Source: Bubalus kerabau
Taxonomy: Eukaryota; Chordata; Mammalia; Artiodactyla; Bovidae
Length of the DNA: 64,000 nt
Assembly (NCBI RefSeq): GCF_029407905.1
Contig: NC_073637.1
Location: 47,864,501-47,928,500 of the forward strand
Reading direction: 5' to 3'
Position numbers and translations under genes: made by a program. Below are positions 1-10,345 of the stretch, in pieces. The notes under the pieces are model-generated. The model was given only the letters and a program-made list of their open reading frames with translations, made no database searches and was not told where the DNA came from. Positions within the stretch are counted from its first letter, which is position 1. Each line of letters starts with the position of its first letter.

Positions 1-544
1 TCTCAGTGATGCTGGAAATAAAGGACCATTCAACTTGAATGAGTTGTAAGGAGACAAGGGAGAGTGTGGCATGGGTGGGGATTAAAAGGACTGGGCAGCT
101 GTGTGACTCCTTGACAAATAAATCCACTTGTTCTTACAAAGGAGTGTCGTGAGGCCAGCACGTCCCTCGGCTCCTCTTGAATTATCTCGAGGTGAAATGA
201 AGCCTGGCACTTAGGCAGAGTTTGTTACTGTGACCGAAGTCCCATCGGAATGAGATCCCTCAGAGGTCAGGATCAGGCTGGCCCAGGCTCACTTCCAGCG
301 AGTGAAGCATGTCTTCTGCTGGTCAGGCTGGGGTCCTTTCTGGAGACCGTGCCCTTTTCAGGAACATTTGAAAGAAATTCGATATCATTGAGCTATCGTA
401 ACTATTTTATTTTTGAAAAAAAAAAAGAAAAAGAAACATACCTGAAAATCACAATGAGATGATTGAAAGAAGACTAAAAATATTTTTGGAACTTTCTGCT
501 TTGGGAGGCAGTAGAGAGGTGAAAGTAGACGTAGTACATTTTGG
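1..544. other. No gene recognised
   Basis: I see no repeat family and no convincing coding frame here. A short A-rich run lies near 415-435. An open frame of 70 codons starts at 250 but has no family resemblance and ends in the A-rich run, so I do not call it. Confidence 0.4.
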
Positions 545-1170
545 TTTTAAAATTTTATTGTAGAATATAACAGAATTGGTTACCGTAAAAAACGGTAAAA
601 ATTGGTTACCATTTTTGAGTGTGTGAGTCAGTGGCATTAGATATGTTTATATTGTTGTGCAACCATCACCACTGTCTATCTCCAGAACTTTCTCATCAAC
701 CCAAACTGAAATTTCATACTAAGCAATAAATCCCATTCCCCTCTCTTCCAGCCTCTGGAAACCACTGTTCCACTTCGTCTCTCTGAATGAAATAGAATCA
801 CACAATACTTGTCCTTTTGTGACTGGCTTCTTTCACTGCACATAATGTCTTCAAGGTTCACCCTTGTTGTAGCATGTATCAGAATTTCATTCCTTTTTAA
901 GACTGTATAATATTCTGTGGCACATATATATCACATTATGTTTGTCCATTCATCCATCAGTGGACACCTGGGTTCTTTCCACCTTTTGGCTATTATGAAT
1001 AATGCTGCTCTAAACACGGATAGACAAATACCTATTCAAATCCCTACTTTGGTTGGGATTGCTGGATCAAATGTATTTTGTATTTTAATTTTTTTTTTTT
1101 TTGAAGAATCATCATACAGTGTTCCACACAAACAGTCCCATTTTACGTTACCACCAGCAACACTCAAGGG
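545..1170 (-). mobile_element. Old L1 LINE fragment, minus strand
   Basis: Read on the minus strand, the block resembles the 3' part of an old mammalian L1: the segment around 790-870 matches the stretch describing tgaaccttgaagacattatg and a following GTCACAAAAGGAC-type motif. The sense frame is full of stops. It is an ancient copy, diverged and without visible target-site duplications. Subfamily cannot be set by eye. Confidence 0.6.
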
Positions 1171-1299
1171 TTTCCATTTCTGAGGGAGTGGATTTTTGCA
1201 TGTGAAAAAGAGATGATGCCTTCAAATTGGCATCTCAAAACAATGCTAAAACATGGGTATTTGCAAGAAGAATTTTCTCTAGCTTTTTAAAGATTTTTT

Positions 1300-1462
1300 C
1301 TTTTTTTGGGTGTGGACCATTTTTAAAGTCTTTATTGAATTTGTTACAATATTGCTTCTGTTTTAGGTTTTGGGTTTTTGGCCTCAAGGCATGTGGGATT
1401 TTTATCTCCCCCACCAGGGATCAAACCCACAGCCCCTGCATTGGAAGGCAAAACCTTAACCT
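1300..1462 (-). mobile_element. CHR-type tRNA-derived SINE, minus strand
   Basis: The reverse complement carries the CHR signature: a tRNA-like head with a B-box-like GGGTTTGATCCCTGGT, then the body leading to an A/T-rich tail. The tail side lies at low coordinates (T-rich near 1300-1330). The copy is diverged. CHR SINEs are a cetartiodactyl family derived from tRNA-Glu. Confidence 0.7.
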
Positions 1463-1469
1463 TTTTATG

Positions 1470-3285
1470 CTTTTAAAACCTTTAATGCTTTTAAAAGAGC
1501 AACATCTGTAAAAATCTGGTCTTTAACTCATTTTAAGAGCTCACTGTTAGCAACTTTAACATTAAAGCCGCAGTGGCAGCACTTAAGGTCAAGACTGCAA
1601 GCAGCCTGCAGTATCAATACAATAACTAAAAATCCACAAGCCACAAGACTGTGAGATTAGGGAGATCCCGGAAACAGTAAGGTCTCCAAGCTGACCTGTG
1701 AGCTACTGAGCCCATTAAACTGAGTAAATAACTTTAGTGAAAACAAGAAAGGGTCGTAATGAGGACAGAAAAGAGAAAGCAAATGGGGGCACCTTTTACA
1801 TGATGAACAAAGAGATGGAGGTCACGGCATATAAGAGGCCATTTGAAAGTGGCTTGATTTGTAAATATTAGGGACATGAAATTTCAAGGAAAAGAAAACG
1901 AAGCCTGTCAGGAACCGTTTTAAATAAATACACCCAAGCACAGAAACATAAATCGGCTACTGGATTTGTAAGTGAGGAGGGAACAGTTATGAAGGATTAA
2001 AACTGTGTATGAAGAAAGCAACATGCATAGAAAGTCAAAATGCCATATCCCACCTCAGGTCTATAGAGATCTTACATTCTGTACACTCAGTATTTACTAG
2101 CAGAGAAGAGAGGTATTTTGATGTAAGGTGTGTTTGTGTAAAGATAGAAGATTGCTGGTTCATTCAGCAGCTGAACAGATGTTTCTCCGGTGCCTGTTAC
2201 GTGCCAGATTCTGGACTGGGCAGTGAAGATGGAGTTGGCAGTTGTCAGCAATGAGACAGATCAATTAGACAGACATCCCCAGACAGGGAGGAGATGAAGC
2301 CCAGGATGCCAGAGCTCATAGGAGACTCGGTGAAGATGTTGGAACAGACACGTGGGCTGAGTAGGAGTTCACGCCCCAAAGAAGGAAGTGGGATTTGGGT
2401 GGAGTAGAACCTCTTTCTAGGAGGAGGGACCAACATGAGCAAGAGTGAGGGAAGTATGAGAGTCTGAGTTGGGAGGGGATAGCAGAGGAGGACAGGAGAT
2501 ACTGGAAGCTCCCAGCAGCTCAGTGATATTCCTCAGGATGTGAATTTCAAGGCAGGAAACAGCTGGGAATTGTGCTTGAGTATGAACAAAGATACACATT
2601 TTTTTTCTTTTCTCATTAATGTCTAAATCCCCCATCTCCCTATACAAGCTCACCTCTTTTTAATAATCACAGTTTTAGTATATTTAATTGAAAATTCACT
2701 GTAAGTAGGCTGATCTTTGGAGATGGAGAAGCTGATTGTTATTAACAGTAATTAGCCTCACGCTCTCATAGGTTGAGTTCTTTTTATTCCACTGCCTGAA
2801 CTGAGTATTATGCTTGGTTCTCCAGCATCCATTCCACACCTGCTTGTTGAGTAACGGCAATGCGGTTAGGGGACTTGACCTTAGGTGGTTTAAGGGTAAT
2901 CCTACCTCCACCACCAGTGTTTTAGTTCACTATTGGGTGTGTGTGATTCACTTTGGACCAATGAGAACAATCCAAGTTTGGAGGTGGATTGAGGGAGGAA
3001 ACCTATGGTCAACCAAGCTGTCTCTATTGCTAGATGTGAACTAGAAGTTTGTAGCTGTAGTGCCCTGTTGGGGCCCAGGCTTACGGTGATGTTATGGATG
3101 GTAGAATGGAGAAGTAAAAAGGGTCTTGATGGCCCTATTGAACTGGGAAATCAGCTAACGCAGAACTTTTCCCATTACTGGGCTTCCTCTCCTGAAAGTT
3201 AATGATTTTCTTCACTGCTTAATCTATTTTGGGTTTGTTCATCTGAAACTTGAAATCATCTGCAACCTAAATGATACATGATCTT
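1470..3285. other. No gene recognised
   Basis: About 1.8 kb with no recognised repeat and no exon-like frame flanked by good splice sites. Open frames up to 81 codons occur but look like chance frames. Some of this may be old, unrecognisable repeat. Confidence 0.35.
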
Positions 3286-3289
3286 TGTG

Positions 3290-3405
3290 ACCTTCAGCAG
3301 ACACTGTACGACTTTTTATGACTATAACCCTTTAAGCCTCATTTCCCTTGTCTGTGAAATGAATATAATTATGTATCAGGGTTTTTCATGAAGATTATTT
3401 GAGAT
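3290..3405 (+). mobile_element. MIR-like SINE fragment
   Basis: The central part reads like the MIR core: a TGTGACC-like motif, then cctcatttcccttgtctgtg, an A/T-rich stretch and a GAAGATTATTTGAG-like end. MIR is an ancient mammalian tRNA-derived SINE, and the divergence fits that age. Confidence 0.4.
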
Positions 3406-3547
3406 CCATCACAAAACCCAAGGGAAGAGGCATGAACTAATACATGAGTGCCTATGATGCACCGTGAAATAGGCTGGTCCATGTTTTAGGAACTTAAAAG
3501 ACTAGAAAAGAATTTCTGATAATTTTTTAGATAAAATGGTATAAATA

Positions 3548-3878
3548 GGGCTTCCCTGGTGGCTCAGTGGTAAAGAAGCCACCTGCCAATGCAGGAGACA
3601 CAGGTTCAATCCCTGATCCTGGAAGATCCCACATACTGCAGAGCAACTAAGCCCATGAACCACAGCTGTTGAGCCTGTGCTCTAGAGCCCAGGAGCGGCA
3701 ACTACTGAGCATGTGTGCCATAGCTACTGAAGCCTGCGTGCCCTAGAGCCCGTGCTCCACAACAAGAGAAGCCACTGCGATGAGAAGCCCATGTGCCGCA
3801 ACTGGAGAGTAGCCCCCACTCACCATCGCTAGAGAAAAGCAACAAAGACCCAGGACAGCCAAACAAAGAAATAAAATT
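3548..3878 (+). mobile_element. CHR-2-type SINE, full body, with TSD
   Basis: The element opens with GGGCTTCCCTGGTGGCTCAG, followed by the tRNA-like B box and a long body of degenerate repeats (GAGCCTGTGCTCTAGAGCCC, then CCGTGCTCCACAACAAGAGA), ending in an AAATAAAATT tail. Seventeen-base direct repeats with one mismatch flank it at 3531-3547 and 3879-3895 (ataaaatggtataaata). That marks a clean target-primed insertion. Confidence 0.85.
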
Positions 3879-3895
3879 ATAAAGTGGTATAAATA

Positions 3896-4325
3896 AGGTC
3901 ACATGCATACAGGCCACTGTACAATGAGTTTTTTAAGATTCGTGCAATGTTTGTTAAATACTTGTCGTTCCAGGCGTAGGATCTAATGTGGGGTGTGGGG
4001 GGGGGAGATAGGGAGAATGAGGGAGGGGATTAAGGAAAGGCGTGTCTGAAGAGTTGGTATTTAAGCCAAAACCTGACTGATGAGTGGCAGTTAGCTGAAG
4101 AATGGGGAAGAACAGATCAGACAAAGAAACATTATATGCTAAGTCGAGAAGGCATGGGATGTTCGAAGAAGAGACAAGGAAGTGGGTGGTACAGGTGGAG
4201 TGGAAGGGTTACTGTAGTGGGCGAGGAAATCGGAGAGGTAGAATGAAACAGATAATGTCATAGCCTTGTTGCCCACATTAAAGATTTTTGAATGTTCTGG
4301 GTGTACAATGAAGCCATTAGAAAGT
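3896..4325. other. No gene recognised
   Basis: Unique-looking sequence with a short G run near 3999-4005. No repeat family or exon recognised. Confidence 0.35.
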
Positions 4326-4329
4326 TTGT

Positions 4330-4615
4330 TTGTGTGTGTTTTTTTTAAACTTTTTTATATACACAAAAGTAGAAGGAGTAGTGAAATAAATCCCCATGAA
4401 TCTATCAATTAGCTTCAAGAATTATCAATGCATGGCCAATATTATCTATCTCATTCTCTTGTCCCCTCTACATTTTTTATACAGTGGATCTTTGATTATT
4501 TTAAATAAAGCAGTGTGTACATGTCAACCCCAAACTCCCTAACTATCCCTCCCCACCCAGGTAACCATAAGTTTGTTCTCTAAGTCAGTGAGTCTCTGTT
4601 TTGTAGCAGAAGAGT
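4330..4615 (-). mobile_element. Old L1 3' fragments, minus strand
   Basis: Two adjoining segments look like old L1 3' sequence in antisense: one containing TATATACACAAAAGTAGA, the other containing GTAACCATAAGTTTGTTCTC. Both are common in artiodactyl L1 tails. They may be pieces of one copy or of two. Assignment is by eye only. Confidence 0.4.
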
Positions 4616-5018
4616 CTTGTAAAATGACCTATACATTTTTTTAATGAGATTATGGGTATCCAGGGAGGAGGAGCAGTTGGGGCGGCCAGTCTAGGTGACA
4701 CAGGTGGGTAGCATAGACCAGAGTGATGGCAGTGGAGATGGAGTGAGGTAGGTGGATGGGAGCAACATTTTGAGTGCAGCACTTACTGGCCCTGGTAAAA
4801 GATGAAAGTGATGTACTGACTTACAGGGAGAGTGGTATCAAGGAGGACTCTTTAGCGTCTCTGTAGTGACTGGAGAAGGTGAATATTTGGGGGTAGAAAA
4901 ATCAAAGTTCAATGTGAACATGTTAAATGTGAGATCTCTGATACCCTGACATTGGGATGCTGAGTGACAGTCTTACTTATGTCTGAAGCTTGTAAGAGAG
5001 GTCTTTCTGGGCTGTATG

Positions 5019-5371
5019 CGACAGGGCCATTGCTGGTTCAGTGGTAGAATTCTCATTTCCCATGTGGGAGACCCGGGTTCAGTTCCCAGCACATGCATCA
5101 TGTTCACATTCGTTTTATATGTAAAAGAGATGACCAGTGCAAGTTTGATGCATGAAACAGGGCACTCAAAGCTCATGCTCTGGGACAACCCAGAGGGATA
5201 CGGTGGGAAGGGTGGTGGGAGGGGGGTACAGGATGAGGAGGGGGGACACATGTATACCTGTTGCCAATTCATGTTGATGGATGGCAAAACCATCACAATA
5301 TTGTCAGGTAGTTATCCTCCAATTAGAATAAATTAAAAAGCAAGTACACACCTGTCAGAAAAAAAAAAAAA
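5019..5371 (+). mobile_element. Chimeric tRNA-Gly / L1 3'-end retroinsertion
   Basis: The insertion has two parts. 5027-5097 is a tRNA-Gly-like sequence. From about 5134 to 5337 it reads as the 3' end of a ruminant L1 (gcatgaaacagggcactcaa, then GGACACATGTATACCTG), ending in a poly-A at 5359-5371. Imperfect 22-base direct repeats flank the whole unit at 4997-5018 and 5372-5393, starting agaggtct and matching at 20 of 22 positions. The repeats show that both parts entered together. Template switching from L1 RNA to a tRNA during reverse transcription would explain it. The link at 5098-5133 is unassigned. Confidence 0.75.
5027..5097 (+). pseudogene. tRNA-Gly(CCC)-derived retro-pseudogene
   Basis: These 71 bases align end to end with cytosolic tRNA-Gly. 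The A-box region is intact (TGGTTCAGTGGTAGAATTCT) and the B box reads GGGTTCAGTTCCC. The anticodon loop holds TTTCCCA, giving a CCC anticodon. Acceptor positions 1 and 7 are changed and the 3' acceptor strand is mutated, so pairing is weakened. The 3' end runs straight on into other sequence, with no Pol III T-run terminator right after it. I infer a retrotransposed tRNA copy rather than a working tRNA gene. Confidence 0.75.
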
Positions 5372-5399
5372 AGAGGTCTCTCTGGGCTGGATGTAAGAT

Positions 5400-5960
5400 T
5401 TGAGAGTCATGGGCAGATTGATTTTATCAGAAATGATGGGAAGGGATGGGACTTGTTAAGGGAGAAGTGAGAGCTGGAAACAAAATATCTGCTTGCCTTC
5501 TTACTATTTGCTCAATAAATATTTGTTGACTATTGAGTGGATGCTCGAAGAATAGGGAAGATTCAGAAGCTGGAAGGAATGAATGAACAGTGTTCCAGAT
5601 GGAAGCATAGATACAAACTGAACTGCAGAGGTTGAAATAACTGCATGTGTGGGAGGCAGTGCCTAAGTTTTGCCTGATTTGGTATTATCATCTGTAATGT
5701 GGGGATTAGTCACTTGCTCAAGGTCGAACTTCTTGAAACTGATGCTTCCTGCATTTGTGCTGCCGTCTTTCTGACTTCGGAGCTCGGGATTTGCCACCAT
5801 ACCATGGTCCCTCTTCCCCAGGTTATTTCCTATAGTTATGATTCCACCCCTCAACTTGGAAATGTCTTGTTTCTTCCCATGTAGACCAAATGAAGTATTG
5901 TCTTTCATGGACACCTTCTTTATAGGATCTGTTTTCTGAGTTCGATTTCTTTCCTCTTTC
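5400..5960. other. Flank upstream of the candidate exon
   Basis: No clear repeat; the segment near 5505-5550 (ctcaataaatatttgttgac) may be the end of a MIR or L2. The last ~30 bases before 5964 are pyrimidine-rich (gatttctttcctctttcc) and end in AG, so they form a plausible splice acceptor for the exon that follows. Confidence 0.4.
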
Positions 5961-5964
5961 CTAG

Positions 5965-6143
5965 CTCTCCACTGCGGTTTGAATCCACGGGGTATTGATC
6001 ACCCTGCCCATGGTGAAGGTATTAAACTACAAATTGAAGGTGAAGGTGTTGAGTCTCAATCCATTAAAAATAAAACTTTCCAGAAGGTGCTTGACCAAAA
6101 AGGAACCCCCAAGCGACTGCAGACAGAAGCCGAGACAACTAAG
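5965..6143 (+). CDS. Candidate internal coding exon, gene unknown
   Basis: The 179 bases lie between a pyrimidine-rich acceptor ending CTAG (5961-5964) and a strong donor, AAG then GTAGGT (6141-6149). After the first two bases the frame is open for 59 codons and reads as ordinary soluble protein: it starts LHCGLNPRGIDHPAHGEGIK and ends KRLQTEAETTK. The composition is hydrophilic and charged, with no membrane segment. The exon would follow a phase-1 intron and precede a phase-0 intron. It is not part of any repeat I recognise. I do not recognise the protein, and no second exon with matching phase was found in the window, so this could also be a chance frame or a decayed exon. Splice signals plus codon-like sequence make it the only serious host coding candidate here. 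Confidence 0.4.
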
Positions 6144-6434
6144 GTAGGTGATACTCCAATGAGATTCTGAAGCTGCAGCTTCTATATTTTGTGGTCCAGC
6201 CCCAGGGAAGAACTGACAGTACTTTCATTAATTATTGTTGGTGATTCAAAAATCACTGCTCCTCGATTGCAGGTAATAAGAAATGAAAATAGTGACTTCA
6301 TCACCTTTAGAGTGAAATCAAAGCACATTTGTGGTCAGTCTTAGAGCATGAGGCTCTGAGGATGGTATAGGATGAGCTATAGGGATGAGTGCCTGAACTT
6401 AACGATTTGTTTACCAGGCTCAATTGATCATTTG

Positions 6435-6580
6435 ATAATATTGGACAAGTCATATGACTTTCCAAGCCTCAGATTCTTCACCTATAAAATGGGTACCAGA
6501 AATACTATCATCTCCATCAGGTTGAACAGATGAAATAATACTGTATATGTACAAGTATTTTGTAAAAGGCTCAGTTGGCT
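6435..6580 (+). mobile_element. MIR-like SINE fragment
   Basis: The order of motifs follows the MIR core: GGACAAGTCATATGACTTTC, then CCTCAGATTCTTCACC, ATAAAATGGG and a GATGAAATAATAC-like tail. It is strongly diverged, as expected for this ancient family. Confidence 0.45.
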
Positions 6581-8384
6581 GCATGAGTATGAGGGGATTT
6601 TGCTGACCGTCACAGTAACAAGTGATATTTTATGAAATATATACATATATTCCAGGTATTGTTGGAAGGACTTTGACATACTGGCTTATTAGGTTCTTGT
6701 AACAATTCTGTCAGGTAGACAATAGTAAACAGAACCGTGGTTAAAGATATAGTTGCTCTATTTTGTTGCAGTATTCTTCAGTCCTTTAGTCTTTAATATA
6801 GATGTAGGTATAAGACACATAGTGGCAAACTGGGAGTTTAAAGGATAGATGATTATTTAGTAAGAACAGCCTCTTTCAAAGGTTTTCCATCATGGAACTG
6901 GCACTGTATGGATTTTTGTCTGAAACCAGTGAAGATGCTTTTGTTGGGGGTGTATGTTAGTTTGCTCCTTGCAAATTGAGAGAACTCATCTTCCTATGGT
7001 ATTTCCTTCGAAGAGATTTCCTTTCAAATGTTTGTTGAGGAGATGAATATATGCATGCCTTGGAAAGCAGATGTTGCAGTCCCCCAAGAAAAGCCTCAAA
7101 TAGAAAGGTCGCTCGGCTGTCATACAATAACTCCCTTCCACTCCTGTAAAAAAAAGAAAAAAGCCTTCCAAGATCAGATGTGAATTTTTCTACCTTGTCT
7201 GTACTTTTGGATAATTACCAATTACTTTAGTGCAGATAATTAAAAACTGATGACAAAAGAGTGTGTGTGTATCTGTGTTGTAGGGAGTGGGGAACAATTA
7301 GCAAGGGAGATATTGCAGATATTTTGCACATTTTAGCTGAGAGAAATTACACCTCATAGAAAATTGGTTGGTTATTGTTATGTGAGACGAGCTGGGAATA
7401 AGTAAGCCCTATTTGGTGTGCTGCGATTCATGGGGTCGCAACGAGTCGGACATGACTGAGCGACTGATCTGATCTGATCTGGTCTGATTTTGACATCTAA
7501 ATCTGGTCAGCCAGTGGTTGGTTCCATCTTGAAAGAGTGAGAAAAAAAATGTCTTAAAGGTCTTCTTTAACTAGGAAGATAAATGGTTTATTTGAGTAGG
7601 ATCTTTTCAGAGATGCATAAAATATTAAATATTACAGTGGAGGAAAAGAAAACAAATTAATTGACAATTGCCTGATTTTAATTCAACTTTAGTTTAATTA
7701 AATTAATTTAATTCAACTTTTCCAGATTCTCTTTTATTTGCAGAACAGATTTGGTGATATAAGAAGTTGGATTCAAACCTGATAGGATTTGATAACTTCT
7801 GAATTATTTGGAATGTGTGATGTGGTAGTAAAACCAGTCTTCATGTCAGTACCTTTTTGCCTCTAGTTCACTTCACATTTGCTTTGCTGAAAACCTACTT
7901 CACCGAGAATGCAGTCATCTATAATGAACCTTTCCTCAGGTTTAGACTCTAGTTGCAAGCCAGATTTGTCTGAGATTTTCCAGGTTGTCTACAGTGAAAC
8001 CCCCAAACTGAGTTGAAAGGGAATTCTGAATGTCTTCACATTGACATATTTAGGAGTGAACAGACTAGGAGCTCTTGTTACAAAGTATTTATTTTTTCAT
8101 GGAGGACTTGATGACAGTGGTGGTTGCTGGGAAACAGGGGCAAAAAGAAAAACACGGATTACTCCAGATCTGCAGTGTCACGTACCCCAGAGATTCTGTA
8201 CCACCGACAGCGTGAACATGCTCTGTGCATATATGGACACACTGAGATGTGCCTTTCGGTTGCACTCCAAGGGTTATTGGAGTTGTGAGTCATCCTTTCT
8301 CCTTAGGTAAATAATTGAATCTCTGGTAACTTGACCTACTTTACACTTACCTTAAAAAACCTCTAGCTACAGATGCATCATGTA
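6581..8384. other. No gene recognised (apart from a BovB tail)
   Basis: AT-rich sequence without recognised coding exons. The only clear repeat is the 70-bp BovB tail at 7418-7487. An 89-codon open frame starting at 8041 shows no recognisable domain and has no clear acceptor in front of it. Confidence 0.35.
7418..7487 (+). mobile_element. BovB LINE 3'-terminal fragment
   Basis: Begins TGTGCTGCGATTCATGGGGT and runs through AAC GAGTCGGACATGACTGAG to a pentamer tail GATCTGATCTGATCTG. This is the extreme 3' end of BovB, with the TGATC tail variant also seen at 55764 and 60554. It is a very short, 5'-truncated insertion. Confidence 0.8.
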
Positions 8385-8670
8385 AAGCCACTCAAAAATG
8401 CAAATCAGTACAGATTTTCTGGAGGACGGTCTGATAGAGTTATCAAAATTTTCAATGAGTGTAAGTTTTGAGCCAGTGATGCCCTCTCTAGGAAATTGTC
8501 CTAAGGAAATAATCACCCAAATGTGCAAAGATGGCTGCAGGAGAATATTCACTCTAGCGATGTCTATAATATGAAAATAATGTTCATTCATAAAACTTTG
8601 GCCAAAGAGACTGTATATTCATGGAATTGAACAGAATTCTATCTTTTTAAGGGTGATGGAGACCTATGTA
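8385..8670 (+). mobile_element. Old L1-like fragment
   Basis: The stretch resembles the C-terminal coding and 3' region of an old mammalian L1, for example AAGGAAATAATCACCCAAA followed by GTGCAAAGATGGCTGCAGG. Stops interrupt every frame. Recognition by eye; moderate to low certainty. Confidence 0.4.
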
Positions 8671-8726
8671 TATTTATCTTAGTTTGTTCGGAGTGCTATA
8701 AAACACTTTAAACTGGGTGGCTTATA

Positions 8727-9378
8727 ATATTATTCAGCTGTATAAAGGAACAAAGTGGAATCATTTGTAGAGATGTGGAGTGAAGTCAGTCAGAAAGAAG
8801 AAAAGAATTATTGTATATTAACACATATATGTGGAATCTAGAAAAATGCTATAGAGGCCTTCTTTGCAAGGCAGAAATAGAGACAGACGTAGAGAACAAA
8901 CGTATGGCCCCTAAGAGGGGAACCAGGGGGTGAATTGGGAGATTGGGATCAACATATATGCACTATTGATACTATGTATAAAATAGATAACTAATGAGAA
9001 CCTATTGCATAGCACAGGGAACTCTACTCAGTGCTTTGAAGTGACCTAAATGGGAAGGAAATCTAAAGAAGAGGGGATATATGTATACATATAACTGATT
9101 AACTTTACTGTACAGGAGAAACTAACATAGCATTATAAAGCAACTGTGAAAGGAAAGTTTTAGTCACTCAATCGTGTCCAACTCTTTGCAACCCCAGGGA
9201 CTGTAGCCCACCAGGCTCCTCTGTCCATGAATTCTCCAAGCAAAAATCCTGGAGTGGGTAGCCATTCCCTTCTCCAAGGGATCTTCCTGACCCAGGGATT
9301 GAATCCATGTCTCCCACAATGCAGGCAGATTCTTTACCATCTGAGCGATCAGAGACTATGCTCCAATAAAAATTAAAG
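8727..9378 (+). mobile_element. L1 3' end with nested Bov-tA, TSD visible
   Basis: From ATTATTCAGCTGTATAAAGG through CACAGGGAACTCTACTCAG to CTCCAATAAAAATTAAAG this is an artiodactyl L1 3' end. A Bov-tA SINE (about 9147-9350) splits it between AAGCAACT and ACTATGCTCC. Seventeen-base direct repeats flank the L1 at 8710-8726 and 9379-9395 (aaactgggtggcttata, one mismatch). The L1 therefore landed first, inside an older repeat, and the SINE later. Confidence 0.8.
9147..9350 (-). mobile_element. Bov-tA SINE, minus strand
   Basis: The 3' end lies at low coordinates (TTTTAGTCACTCAATCGTGT on the + strand) and the tRNA-like head at high coordinates (AATGCAGGCAGATTCTTTACC). This is the ruminant tRNA-Glu/Bov-A composite. 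It sits inside the L1 tail at 8727-9378. Confidence 0.85.
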
Positions 9379-9665
9379 AAACTGGATGGCTTATAAACAA
9401 CAGAAATTTGTTTCTCATAGTTCTGAAGGCTGTACCACCAGCTGGAGTGTCTGATATGAGCCTTGTTACCCAGGTCATAGACATCCATCATCTCACTGTG
9501 TCCTCACACAGTGGAAAGGGACCAAGGATCTCTCTGGAATCTCTCTCATGGGGACACTGATCCCATTTTTGAGGGCCCCATCCTCCCAAAGACTCCTCCT
9601 CCTTACTATCACATTGGGGGTTAGGGTGTGAATTCTAGGGGAACACCGATTTTCAATCTATAGCA
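9379..9665 (+). mobile_element. Old mammalian repeat, right part (left part 8685-8709)
   Basis: Reads TGGCTTATAAACAACAGAAA, then TCTCATAGTTCTGAAGGCTG, GTGTCCTCACACAG and ATCACATTGGGGGTTAGGG, a widespread old mammalian repeat whose family name I am not certain of. A related copy lies at 17811-18210. The start of the same element is at 8685-8709, separated by the L1 insertion. Confidence 0.5.
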
Positions 9666-9819
9666 GTGTTTATGCAGGAAAGTGAGCGTGCTGCTATTAC
9701 AGCAGGGGGAGAGGAAGACGAGCAGGTTCCTGCACAGTGTGTAACATGTTCCCATTTTCCTATAAATATCTTTTCCCTGTAAAAAGGCATCACCGAGTCT
9801 GAAAGACTTCATTCCATAA

Positions 9820-10345
9820 TTGTTTTTAATTTATTTATTTTTAAATGGTTTTTAATTTATTTCAAAATTTTATTTATATTTTAAATTAATTTATTTTTAT
9901 TTATAATTGTTCTATAGTATTGTGTTGTTTTCTGCCATACATCAGTATGACTCAGCCATAGGTATACATATGTCCCCTTCCTCTTGAACCTCCCACCTCC
10001 TACCCGATCCCATCCCTCTAGGCTTGCACAGAGCGCCGGGTTTGAGCTCCCTGTGTCATGTAGCAGATTCCCACTGGCTATTTTACGTATGATTATATAT
10101 ATGTTTCTGTGCTATTCTCTCAATTTGTCCCACCCTCTGCTTCCCCTACTGTGTCTGCAAGTCTGCTCTCTGTTTGAATCTCCATTGCTGCCCTGCACAT
10201 AGGTTCATCAGTACCATTTTTTAGATTCCATATGTATGTGTTAATATACAATATTTGTTTTTCTCTTTTTAACTTCACTCTATATAATTGACTCTAGGCT
10301 CATCCACCTCATTAGAACTGACTCAAATGTGTTCCTTTTTATGGC
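9820..10345 (-). mobile_element. Artiodactyl L1 3' end, minus strand
   Basis: The + strand shows an A/T-rich start, then TTTTCTGCCATACATCAGTA, GTATACATATGTCCCCTTCC and a run ending GACTCAAATGTGTTCC. Reversed, this is a typical L1 3' region. It abuts the BovB at 10346, which may have inserted into it. Confidence 0.6.

Noticed and set aside
5027..5097. A functional tRNA-Gly gene
   Set aside because: The sequence is flanked by retroinsertion direct repeats, is joined to an L1 tail, has acceptor-stem changes and has no T-run terminator right after it.
4973..5336. Overlapping 106- and 107-codon frames on both strands
   Set aside because: They run through the tRNA/L1 chimera and are explained by it.
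5663..5914. An 83-codon minus-strand frame near the candidate exon
   Set aside because: It opposes the exon, has no splice signals of its own and shows no domain.
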